Shown here in pieces: positions 1 through 7,587 of a stretch of DNA of 23,998 nucleotides. A program made the translations under genes and the position numbers. A model generated the notes under the pieces. It was not told the DNA's origin and ran no database searches. It was given only the letters and a program-made list of their open reading frames with translations. The DNA is from CAUZIR01 sp034421295 (GTDB taxonomy: Bacteria > Chloroflexota > Dehalococcoidia > Lucifugimonadales > UBA2962). The stretch covers positions 1 through 23,998 of the forward strand of contig DAOUKM010000001.1 in assembly GCA_034421295.1 (NCBI GenBank). The letters are read 5' to 3'. Every line of letters starts with the position of its first letter. Within the stretch, counting starts at the first letter, position 1.

Positions 1-1077
1 GGCGTATCCGCTGAGCATGTCATCAACCTCGGGGTCGCCCGTGTCCACGAGAAGCGGCCTTCCCTTGAGCGCCGCCAGCTTGGTCGTCGTGGCCACGACC
101 AGGACCGCATCCCTTCCCACAGCCCCGATCACGGAGGGGCTGATCTGCTGATTGCCGCGTCCGAATATGTGACCCTGTCCGCCGATCGGGGTCACGACGA
201 TGATGGTCCTGTGTTCATTACCGCGGACCGCCTCCTCTAACCTGTCGGCTGTGACGTCAAGGTCGGTCAGACGGCCGCAGCAAAACAGGTCGACACCGAG
301 GAGGGTCTTTTCCACCCCCAGCTGGCGGGCGACGGCCCGAAGCGTCGTACCCGGGCCGAGCACATAGAGGCGCTCGCCGTCGATTCTCCCTGCGACCTCG
401 TAAGCCACCGCCGCAAGCGCCGCCTCGTCGCTCGGTTCGCTCCCTGACTTGGCACCCTGTACCAGGCTCCTTATATAAGGGACCTTCATATAGCCGTAGA
501 GGGACGCCGACACAGAGCCCTGTCGAAAGGCCTCCTCGTCGATGTCCATCACCTCGACCTCACGCAGCGGCAGGTCCGGTTCGAGAAGGAATCTGCCAGC
601 CAGGCTGGCGGCTGCCCGGGGACTGGTCGCGTAGACGGCCGAGTGCATCTTGACCCCTGCGGGTATGCCCACGACCGGTACCGCGTCTCCGATGGCCCGG
701 TGGATGTCCCGGGCCGTTCCGTCGCCGCCGGCGAACAGAATCAGGCCGACGCCTGCCTCCTTCATTGCTCTGGCCGCTCGGGCCGTATCCTCGGCCGTCG
801 TTTCCGACGCCGGCTCCCCTGCCACTACGGGCGCGAAACCGGCCTCTACTGCTTCATCCTCGCCCATCTTGCCCGGCGCGGCCAGGATCTCGAGTCCGCT
901 ACCCACCGACCTCAAAATCTGCTCAAGGGCGATAACCGCCCGCCGTGGGGCCTCGGGCCGGCCTCCCAGTCGGACCGCCTCGCGAACTATCTCGATCGAG
1001 TCGGTGCCCTTAAGGCCAACGCGTCCGCCCATACCCGCGATGGGGTTGACGATCAGGCCGAGTCTTTCCGTTGCCAA
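1..1077 (-). CDS. NAD-kinase-like protein of the COG3199 / AcoX type (3' end beyond window edge)
   Basis: Reading leftward, an open frame of 359 codons runs off the left edge of the window without a stop. Near the N-terminus it has NPIAGMGGRVGLKGTD (residues 11-26) and then GGDGTARD (117-124), the nucleotide-kinase GGDGT signature. This combination is typical of COG3199, predicted ATP- or polyphosphate-dependent NAD kinases, a family that includes AcoX of acetoin operons. Family members are about 340-370 residues, so almost the whole gene is here. I chose the TTG at 1077 because GGAAGG lies 8 nt upstream and the NPIAG block follows at once. The frame stays open upstream but offers no better start. 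It is third in the leftward gcvPA-gcvPB-like cluster, 133 nt after gcvPB. Whether it makes NADP or phosphorylates another substrate cannot be told from sequence. Family assignment is firm; the exact start is moderately sure. Confidence 0.82.
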   Translation of the reverse strand, partial: MATERLGLIVNPIAGMGGRVGLKGTDSIEIVREAVRLGGRPEAPRRAVIALEQILRSVGSGLEILAAPGKMGEDEAVEAGFAPVVAGEPASETTAEDTARAARAMKEAGVGLILFAGGDGTARDIHRAIGDAVPVVGIPAGVKMHSAVYATSPRAAASLAGRFLLEPDLPLREVEVMDIDEEAFRQGSVSASLYGYMKVPYIRSLVQGAKSGSEPSDEAALAAVAYEVAGRIDGERLYVLGPGTTLRAVARQLGVEKTLLGVDLFCCGRLTDLDVTADRLEEAVRGNEHRTIIVVTPIGGQGHIFGRGNQQISPSVIGAVGRDAVLVVATTTKLAALKGRPLLVDTGDPEVDDMLSGYA

Positions 1078-1210
1078 AACTATGGCCTTCCGCGGCTTCC
1101 GGCCAGCCGGCGGGCTCTGCTGCGCAGTTCGAAAGGCGTCTCCACACGGGCGATGCCCGGAGCCCGCCCGGAGACCTCGGCGGTCCCTGTAGCCGACCCT
1201 GACGCCACCC

Positions 1211-2758
1211 TTACGACGCCCGCTTGCGCCTGTAAGCCCGCCAGGTCATGGCCCATTTCTCGGGGTCGTCGAATTGGTCGGCCGGCAGTTGATCGGTCGC
1301 GGCCCTGTACGGGGCACCCTTCAGCGTCTCAGGGTCCGAGTATGCCTCGTCCGAGATCGCCTGCAGTGCGGCCACGTATTCGTCCAGCTCCTGCAGGGAG
1401 AGCGACTCGGTGGGCTCGAGGGTCATGGGCTCATCAACCAGCCTGGGTACGTGGCTTTCCATGTAGGTCTGCAGCCCGAAGTCGGCCATCCTGCGCGTGA
1501 GGTCGGACGTCGTCAGGCCGGTCTCCTCGTGCAGCCTTTTCCAGCTGTAGCGCACCTGCTCGAGCCTGGGAACGTGTGGGTCCCATGGCAACTCCACGCC
1601 CCTTATGCCCGCGATCTTCGTGGCCAGGTAGTTGTTGTTTATGACCGCCGTCTCGGCCACCGTGCGTAGACCCTCGGCACCGAGTGCCATGACCCAGGCA
1701 TAGGACTTGAGCACTGTCTGCAGGTTGCCGTTAAAGCCCCGTACCTTCCCGATGCTGTCCGGCCGTTCGTGATCCCAGTAGTAGAGGTCACCGTCAAACC
1801 CGACCGTAGGCCTGGGCAAGAATCGTGCCAGAGCCGCCTTCACTCCCACGGCGGCGGTACCCTGGCCCTGCGAGCTGTGGGGGGCGGAGAAGGTCTTGTG
1901 CAGGTTGAACTGGCACAGATCAAAGCCCGTGTCACCCGCGCGCACGATGCCGAAAAGGCCGTTGGCGTTGGCCTGATCATATGCGCAGAGACCCCCTGCC
2001 CGGTGGACGGCCTCGACCATTTCCGGCATCCGGGGGTTAAAGAGCCCCGTATCCTCTGGATTGGTCACCATGAAGCCGGCCGTCCTGTCGGATAGAACCG
2101 CCCTCAAAGCGTCCATCTCAGGATAGCCGTTGGGGCCGGGCATCAGCGTGATCACCTTGAATCCCGCAACCGCGGGCGTTGCCGCGTCCGCCGGATGAGA
2201 GAAAGCTGTCGTGATCACCTCCGTCCTCTGGTCGATCTCTCCGGTCGACTCGTGATAGGCGCGGATGATGCAGGCATTGGTATATATGCCCTGGGCGCCG
2301 GAGGAGGATTGAAAGGAGTACTCGTCCATGCCCGAGATCTCGCACATCATCCGGCCGAAATCGTGGACCACCTTGAGTGTGCCCTGCAGGGTCCTATCGT
2401 CCTGGAGCGGATGCAGTTCGCGAACCTGGTGTCTGCGGGCCACCACCTCGTTCACCCTGGGGCTGTACTTCATCGTGCAGGTGCCGGAGCTGGCGTCGGG
2501 CGTCAGGTCGAAGCCGAGCGTCATCTGGGACAGCCGCAGGTAGTGGCGAAGAACCTGCACCTGGGAGAGCTCGGGCAGATCAGGTGGCAGCGACCTACGC
2601 ATGCGTCCCGGGACAGCCGCCAGCGGGTCTCCAACGCTATCGACTATCGATGAATCCGCCCCGTCCACCAGGACACCGCGTTCGCCGGGGCTGCCCAACT
2701 CGCTGATGACGGGCTCATCCCAGCGAGCGGCATGGTAGTTGCGCGGATATGCCGTCAA
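1211..2758 (-). CDS. gcvPB: Divergent glycine dehydrogenase (decarboxylating) subunit 2-like protein, PLP-binding
   Basis: A 515-residue protein resembling GcvPB, the PLP-carrying half of the P-protein that decarboxylates glycine and passes the aminomethyl group to lipoyl-GcvH. Visible landmarks are SGTCTMKYSP (91-100), SGAQG (153-157), VTNPEDTGLF (231-240) and NLHKTFSAPH (285-294), with K288 as the PLP lysine. Several family signatures are altered: the loop after HKTF normally reads GGGGPG but here reads SSQGQG (295-300), and the usual AHGTNPASA segment is SHPADAATP (187-195). No gcvT or gcvH is nearby. The start is a TTG at 2758 sharing TTGA with the upstream gcvPA-like stop, and GGAGG sits 7 nt before it, so the two are probably translationally coupled. 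The fold and PLP role are confident. Glycine as the true substrate is doubtful because of the altered loops. Confidence 0.85.
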   Translation of the reverse strand: MTAYPRNYHAARWDEPVISELGSPGERGVLVDGADSSIVDSVGDPLAAVPGRMRRSLPPDLPELSQVQVLRHYLRLSQMTLGFDLTPDASSGTCTMKYSPRVNEVVARRHQVRELHPLQDDRTLQGTLKVVHDFGRMMCEISGMDEYSFQSSSGAQGIYTNACIIRAYHESTGEIDQRTEVITTAFSHPADAATPAVAGFKVITLMPGPNGYPEMDALRAVLSDRTAGFMVTNPEDTGLFNPRMPEMVEAVHRAGGLCAYDQANANGLFGIVRAGDTGFDLCQFNLHKTFSAPHSSQGQGTAAVGVKAALARFLPRPTVGFDGDLYYWDHERPDSIGKVRGFNGNLQTVLKSYAWVMALGAEGLRTVAETAVINNNYLATKIAGIRGVELPWDPHVPRLEQVRYSWKRLHEETGLTTSDLTRRMADFGLQTYMESHVPRLVDEPMTLEPTESLSLQELDEYVAALQAISDEAYSDPETLKGAPYRAATDQLPADQFDDPEKWAMTWRAYRRKRAS

Positions 2759-4146
2759 TTTAGCACCTCCGAAAGGGCCTCCGAGAGCCTGTCGATTTCC
2801 GGCCTGTCATGAACCTCGGTAACGCAGTACAGCGCGGTCTGTCCCATCTGCGGGAATTCCCGCGACAGGTTGTAGCCCCCGAATATGCCGCGCTCAACCA
2901 GCGCGGCGTTTATCTCCTTGACCGAGTGGCCGCAGCCTGAGAAATCAACGACGAACTCCTTAAAGAAGGGGCTCGAAAGCGCCGGGCTTCGCACCCCGTC
3001 AATCTCGCCCAGGCGCTGTGCGGCGTAGGCGGAGCGCTGCATGATCGTCTCGCCCAACTCGCGCATTCCATGCGGTCCCATCAGTGAGAGATAGACGCCG
3101 GCAACGATGCCCCACAGCCACTGGGTGGTGCCTGTATAGTCGGGCGAGACGCCCCTTTTCTCGTACGAGGTGCGCTCGAATGTGGAGTAGCTGAACCCGA
3201 CCTCGCCCTCGGCTGCGCCGGGCGCCGCGCTGATCAGTACCGCGTTGTATTCGGCGACGATCTCGGGCTCGTCACGGCTCGCAATAAAGCCGGCCAGCCC
3301 GCCCCCACCGTGCATGTGTATCCCCAGGGGCTGGATGTCGCCGACCACGAGGTCGGCCCCGTACTCCCCGGGCGGCGCTATCACTCCGAGGGTAATCGGG
3401 TCGACGCCCACCACGGACAGTGATCCCGCGCCCCTGGCTGCCTCTACGATATCCGGTGCACCCAGCTCGATGCCCCCGAGGAAGGTCGGGCTCTCGAAAT
3501 AGACGGCCGCGGTGCGGTCCGAAACCTTTGCCCTCAGATCTGCAAGGTCCATCAGGCCCGTGGCCGGCTCCATGCGGACCCTTCCTATGGAGGCTACCGG
3601 CCTGACGAAGTTGTATAGCTGCGAGTAACGGTCCGCGCCGACGCTGGCGGGGATGAGCACCTCGCTGCGTCCCGTATACCTGCAGGCCATAAGGATCGCG
3701 CTACCGGCCGCAGCGCCCCAGTCGTACGTCGGGGTGGAGACAACGTCCATCCCGAGCAGGTCACCGAGCAGGCTCTGGAATTCGAAGATCGCCTGCCACT
3801 TGCCGTGGTCGCCGTACTGGGCACCGCCGTAGGCCGTTACGAACTCGCTTCGGTTGGCGATCTCGTCGCACACCGCCGGCACGTAGTGCTGCCAGCAGCC
3901 CGCGCCCAGAAAGCTCAGGCTTTCCTCGGCGCTTCGGTTCCGGCCAACGACATCCTCCAGGTGTCGCCGGAGCGCCGCCTCCGACCGGATAGGCTCAGGC
4001 AGATCCATCTCCCCCTTGAAGCGGACCCGGTCCGGCACGCTGGCGTACAGATCCTCGACACAGGAGATTCCGATCGCCTCGAGCGCCCTGGCCCTCGCGC
4101 GGGGGGCGCTGTTGGGTATGAACGGGTGCCCGTTGCTCTCACCCAT
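2755..4146 (-). CDS. gcvPA: Divergent glycine dehydrogenase (decarboxylating) subunit 1-like protein
   Basis: A 463-residue protein with the fold of GcvPA, the partner that forms the P-protein active site together with GcvPB. FLGAG (79-83), SEFVTAY (100-106), FEFQSLLGDLLGMDV (121-135) and YDWGAAAG (141-148) follow the family order. The family signature TPYQxEISQG after the TAY element is replaced by GGAQYGDHGK (107-116). The GEGQxLG...FGGPYLG region is replaced by GDIQPLG (269-275) and HGGGGLAG (279-286). These are active-site-proximal regions in P-proteins, so a different substrate is likely. The ATG at 4146 was chosen over longer in-frame extensions because AGGAGG stands just upstream and the family length (~450) fits. 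It is first in the leftward cluster and overlaps the gcvPB-like gene by four bases. Confidence 0.86.
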   Translation of the reverse strand: MGESNGHPFIPNSAPRARARALEAIGISCVEDLYASVPDRVRFKGEMDLPEPIRSEAALRRHLEDVVGRNRSAEESLSFLGAGCWQHYVPAVCDEIANRSEFVTAYGGAQYGDHGKWQAIFEFQSLLGDLLGMDVVSTPTYDWGAAAGSAILMACRYTGRSEVLIPASVGADRYSQLYNFVRPVASIGRVRMEPATGLMDLADLRAKVSDRTAAVYFESPTFLGGIELGAPDIVEAARGAGSLSVVGVDPITLGVIAPPGEYGADLVVGDIQPLGIHMHGGGGLAGFIASRDEPEIVAEYNAVLISAAPGAAEGEVGFSYSTFERTSYEKRGVSPDYTGTTQWLWGIVAGVYLSLMGPHGMRELGETIMQRSAYAAQRLGEIDGVRSPALSSPFFKEFVVDFSGCGHSVKEINAALVERGIFGGYNLSREFPQMGQTALYCVTEVHDRPEIDRLSEALSEVLN

Positions 4147-4179
4147 CGATTCCTCCTCGGCCCTCGGTCCAATCAGGAA

Positions 4180-4216
4180 GGCCCGACGGCGGCGAAATTC
4201 TAACACCGGTCGGGCC
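4180..4216. promoter_or_regulatory. Inverted repeat in the divergent promoter region (candidate operator)
   Basis: GGCCCGAC at 4180-4187 is repeated inverted as GTCGGGCC at 4209-4216, centres 29 bp apart, close to three helical turns. A leftward -10-like TAGAAT (reverse strand of 4197-4202) lies between the arms. The region separates the leftward GcvP-like genes from the rightward amidohydrolase genes. No regulator gene is in the window to pair with it. GC-rich DNA produces such repeats by chance, so this is tentative. Confidence 0.3.
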
Positions 4217-4266
4217 GGCGACGACCCCGATTGCTCGTTCCCCTTTGTGCGTGTGTCGTGGGCGCG

Positions 4267-4295
4267 TTGACCGGGGCCGGAGCGGACCATAGAAT
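4267..4295 (+). promoter_or_regulatory. Sigma-70-type promoter for the amidohydrolase genes
   Basis: TTGACC (4267-4272) and TAGAAT (4290-4295) are separated by exactly 17 bp, both close to consensus. Transcription would begin near 4302, leaving about 50 nt before the proposed start of the first amidohydrolase gene. This also limits how far upstream that gene can start. Confidence 0.6.
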
Positions 4296-4349
4296 CGGCG
4301 GACCCTCGCTGCAATCGGAGATACCGCGCCGGGGATCGAGTCCGGACAA

Positions 4350-5438
4350 CTGAGCCCTCCCCTAACAGGAAAGATACAGACCGTACTCGGTCCAATCCAG
4401 CCGGATTCCGCAGGCTTCACACTCAGCCACGAGCACCTGCTGTGCTCCCTCGTTCCCTACGCCGCCGAGCCCGAGACCGCCACTGATGTCCAGTGGGTAG
4501 ACGCGCCCGTCAGCATGGGACGTCTCGGCTGGATGCACCGCCTCAAGTACGTAAACCGAGAGGTGCTCAGGTTGCACGATGAGAGGCTCGCCCTTGAGGA
4601 GGCGCGGAATTTCGCGCTGGCCGGAGGCGGCACCATCGTGGACGTCTCCAGCCGCGGCATAGGGCGAGACCCGCTCGGGCTGGCTCGGCTGGCCCGCGCT
4701 ACCGGCCTGAACGTGGTGATGGGAGCCTCGTACTACGTGCCGCGCGCCCATCCGCCCGGAACCGACAGCAAGAGCGAAGAGGACCTATACGCGGAGACGG
4801 TGTCGGACGTGCTCAACGGGGTCGGTGGTACCGGGGTACGATCCGGCGTTATAGGCGAGGTGGGAATCGTGGCGCCGATCGACGATCTGCAAATGCGCAT
4901 CCTCAGAGCCGCCGCCGCCGCCAGCATCGACACCGGCTGCCCCCTGACGATCCATCCGCCCCTGGACGATGCCGGAGCTCTGGAGATCATGCGCATCCTG
5001 CTCGACGAAGGCGCGGACGCCGGCAACATCATAATCGGTCACCTCGGGATGGCCGTGGTCGACCGGGGGGCACTGACCGAACTGGCCGCGACCGGCTGTT
5101 ACCTGCAGTACGACCACTTCGGTGGGTTTGAGGACTCCACCTTCCAGTACAGCGGCAAAGGGCAGGCCCTGGCACAGAACGACGAGGACCGAATCGGGAC
5201 GTTCGAGTACCTCGTGACGCTGGGCGCAGAGGACAGGCTGCTGGCCTCCCACGACGTATGTATCCAGATCCACCTCAGAGCCCACGGCGGGAAGGGCTAC
5301 GACCACATGGTCACCAGCATCGTTCCCAGGATGAGGCGGCGGGGCATGTCCCAGAAACTAATCGACAAGATCTTCGTAACCAACCCCGCCAGGGCACTGG
5401 CCTTCAAGCAGCCGGGTGTAGGGCGGAACCGTGCCTAG
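4350..5438 (+). CDS. Phosphotriesterase-family amidohydrolase, copy 1 (non-canonical start)
   Basis: First of three tandem paralogues of the phosphotriesterase (PTE/PHP/lactonase) family, TIM-barrel metalloenzymes that hydrolyse phosphoesters, lactones or related bonds. Counting from the proposed start, the strand-1 metal motif SHEHLL lies at 26-31. GEVG supplies a Glu where classic PTE has a carboxylated Lys. LTIHPP, IIGHLG and ASHDVC carry the later His, His and Asp ligands, so the metal site is complete. The frame is closed by TAG at 4290-4292, and between there and the conserved QTVLG (4377) there is no ATG, GTG or TTG. I set the start at CTG 4350, giving 362 residues, similar to copies 2 and 3 (353, 348). 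ATA 4374 is the alternative. The first ATG, at 4515, would delete HxH and cannot give a working enzyme. Function is confident at family level, start uncertain. Confidence 0.8.
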   Translation: MSPPLTGKIQTVLGPIQPDSAGFTLSHEHLLCSLVPYAAEPETATDVQWVDAPVSMGRLGWMHRLKYVNREVLRLHDERLALEEARNFALAGGGTIVDVSSRGIGRDPLGLARLARATGLNVVMGASYYVPRAHPPGTDSKSEEDLYAETVSDVLNGVGGTGVRSGVIGEVGIVAPIDDLQMRILRAAAAASIDTGCPLTIHPPLDDAGALEIMRILLDEGADAGNIIIGHLGMAVVDRGALTELAATGCYLQYDHFGGFEDSTFQYSGKGQALAQNDEDRIGTFEYLVTLGAEDRLLASHDVCIQIHLRAHGGKGYDHMVTSIVPRMRRRGMSQKLIDKIFVTNPARALAFKQPGVGRNRA

Positions 5439-6492
5439 GGCGGGCATGATCCAGACCGTTCTGGGTGCGGTGGCCCCGGACGAACTGGGACCTACCCTGA
5501 CCCACGAGCATCTGCTGGTCGACGTAGAGTGTTACCTGGAGGAGCCGGAAGAGGCGTCCGAGCGCTTCTACGTCAACGCGCCCATCGCGATCGACAGCCT
5601 CGGGGCGTCGGTGTCCCGCTGGTTCCGAATCCGTGACCAGCTCCGCCTGTACGACGAGGACGAGGCCATAGCCGACGCCGCTGCGTTCAAGCACCTCGGC
5701 GGCGGGACTATTGTCGACGTAACCAGCATTGGCATCGGGCGCGATCCACTGGCCCTTGCCCGAATCTCGCGCGCGACAGGGCTGCACGTGGTAATGGGCG
5801 CCGGATACTACGTTCCTCTTTCCCACCCGCCGGACCTTCACCTGCGCACGGAGGACTCGCTCTACGAGGAGATGGTCCGCGAGGTAACGACAGGGGTCGG
5901 CGACAGCGGGATAAGGGCCGGCATCCTGGGCGAGCTGGGATGCACCTATCCCCTCACCGAGACGTCGCGAAGGGTGCTATCTGCCGCCGGCGCCGCAAGC
6001 AATGCGACCGGCGCCCCTATATCCATCCATCCGGGGTCGGACCCTAGGTCCCCTCCCGAGATCATAGGTGCGCTGGTCGGAGGCGGTGCGGATCCCCGGA
6101 GGGTTGCCATCGGCCACCTTGGCTTTCGCCATCCCGAGCCCTCGGCGCTGCTCGCGATCGTCGAGGCGGGCTGCTATGCGCAGTTCGACCATTTCGGAAG
6201 TTTCGAGGACACTTCACTGAGGTCTGCCGACTCAGCGGACTTTGTGGTTAACGACTCCCAGCGCCTGGAGATGGCAGAGTTTCTGCTTTCGGAGGGGTAC
6301 GGGGATCGAATCCTCTTCTCTCACGACGTATGCTGGCGGTCACATCGTTTGGCGAAGGGCGGAAAAGGTTATTCCCACGTGATAGAGAATCTGTGTCCCC
6401 GCATGCGGAGCAGGGGATGGACCGACCGGCAGGTGGACGACGTCCTGACCGTCAATCCCGCCCGGCTGCTCGCATTTGGAGTCGCCGCATGA
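5431..6492 (+). CDS. Phosphotriesterase-family amidohydrolase, copy 2
   Basis: A 353-residue paralogue of the flanking genes, with all metal-site motifs: THEHLL near residue 24, GELG (bridging Glu), ISIHPG, AIGHLG and FSHDVC. The Glu in place of the carboxylated Lys is shared with the PHP-type branch (E. coli YhfV) rather than with organophosphate-degrading PTE. Start GTG 5431 overlaps the end of copy 1 by eight bases and has AGGGCGG five bases upstream. ATG 5446, in the same frame, gives MIQTVLG and is equally possible. It ends in ATGA shared with copy 3. The block GIGRDPLALARISRATG is almost identical in copy 3, indicating duplication. The substrate is not evident: lactones, esters or phosphoesters are all handled by the family. 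Confidence 0.88.
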   Translation: MPRAGMIQTVLGAVAPDELGPTLTHEHLLVDVECYLEEPEEASERFYVNAPIAIDSLGASVSRWFRIRDQLRLYDEDEAIADAAAFKHLGGGTIVDVTSIGIGRDPLALARISRATGLHVVMGAGYYVPLSHPPDLHLRTEDSLYEEMVREVTTGVGDSGIRAGILGELGCTYPLTETSRRVLSAAGAASNATGAPISIHPGSDPRSPPEIIGALVGGGADPRRVAIGHLGFRHPEPSALLAIVEAGCYAQFDHFGSFEDTSLRSADSADFVVNDSQRLEMAEFLLSEGYGDRILFSHDVCWRSHRLAKGGKGYSHVIENLCPRMRSRGWTDRQVDDVLTVNPARLLAFGVAA

Positions 6493-7535
6493 CCTCCGGA
6501 TTCGTCCAGACCGTGCTGGGACCCGTTTCGCCGGACCGACTCGGCCTGACCCACACGCACGAGCACCTGCTTATCGACATGCGCTGTTACCACTGGCTGC
6601 CAGACGAGGCCACGCGGCGCGAGTGGGTCAACGCTCCGCTGACGATCGACCGGCTCGGGTTCGTCTCCCGAAATCAGAACGCCTGCCTGGACGAGATAGC
6701 CCTGCTCGACGAACGGGCGGCGATCAGCGAGCTGACGTCCTTTCGCCTGGCGGGGGGCGAGACCGTGGTGGACACGACCAGCATCGGCATTGCCAGAGAT
6801 CCCCTGGCCCTGGCGCGAATATCGCGAGCAACGGGCGTGACGATCGTGATGGGAGCCGGATACTACGTCCCGCAATCCCATCCAGCCGACATGGACGAGC
6901 GAACCGAAGAGTCGATCCGGCGGCAGATCGTGCGCGACCTGACCCTGGGTGTCGGCAATACCGGGGTAAGGAGCGGCATCATCGGAGAGCTCGGCAACAA
7001 TTACCCGCTTGGCGACAATGAGCGAAAGGTCTTGCGCGCCTCCGCGTCGGCCGGGCGGAGCACCGGTGCTTCCATACTCATCCACCCCGGTTTTCACCCC
7101 GCCTCTCCACCGGAGATCATGGACGTCCTTCTGGCCGCGGGCGTTGACCCGAAGCGCGTCGTGATGGGCCACCTGGACCACATAGGGGACCGCGACGCGC
7201 TGATGCAGCTGGCGGCCACGGGCTGCTACCTGGAGTGGGACACTTTCGGCTTTGAGGACACGAGCCTCGGCGCGGCCCTCAGCTGTCCGATCCCAAGCGA
7301 CGCCGAGCGGATCGACGAACTGGAGGCATTCGCCGACGCCGGCCATCTGGACCGCCTCCTGATCGCCCACGACGTGTGCGTTAAGTCCAGACACGCGACA
7401 CACGGCGGCAGGAACTTCGACCACATACTGACGTCCGTCGTTCCCAGGATGAAATCGCGGGGCTGGTCGAACGAGGACATACGCACGGTGCTGGTGGACA
7501 ATCCGGCGAGGATGCTGACCCTGGCCCCCGCCTGA
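6489..7535 (+). CDS. Phosphotriesterase-family amidohydrolase, copy 3
   Basis: A 348-residue third paralogue. THEHLL is near residue 22, GELGNNYPL provides the bridging Glu, and ILIHPG, VMGHLDH and IAHDVC give the other ligands. The ATG at 6489 overlaps the stop of copy 2 (ATGA) and begins MTSGFVQTVLG, aligning with the N-termini of copies 1 and 2. A longer in-frame extension back to 6330 lies inside copy 2 and was not used. Residues just after the HxH motif and around strands 5-6 differ between the three copies (PPLD, PGSD, PGFH after the strand-5 His), which suggests different or complementary substrates rather than plain redundancy. The ATGA coupling implies co-expression. Confidence 0.9.
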   Translation: MTSGFVQTVLGPVSPDRLGLTHTHEHLLIDMRCYHWLPDEATRREWVNAPLTIDRLGFVSRNQNACLDEIALLDERAAISELTSFRLAGGETVVDTTSIGIARDPLALARISRATGVTIVMGAGYYVPQSHPADMDERTEESIRRQIVRDLTLGVGNTGVRSGIIGELGNNYPLGDNERKVLRASASAGRSTGASILIHPGFHPASPPEIMDVLLAAGVDPKRVVMGHLDHIGDRDALMQLAATGCYLEWDTFGFEDTSLGAALSCPIPSDAERIDELEAFADAGHLDRLLIAHDVCVKSRHATHGGRNFDHILTSVVPRMKSRGWSNEDIRTVLVDNPARMLTLAPA

Positions 7536-7587
7536 TGGCGCCCCACCAGGAGCCTCACCCGGAGCCGGGTCCCCAGCACGTTTCGCC

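Noticed and set aside
643..1500. 285-codon open frame on the forward strand
   Set aside because: It crosses the NAD-kinase-like gene and the end of gcvPB in antisense; composition is low-complexity Arg/Pro/Ala with no motif.
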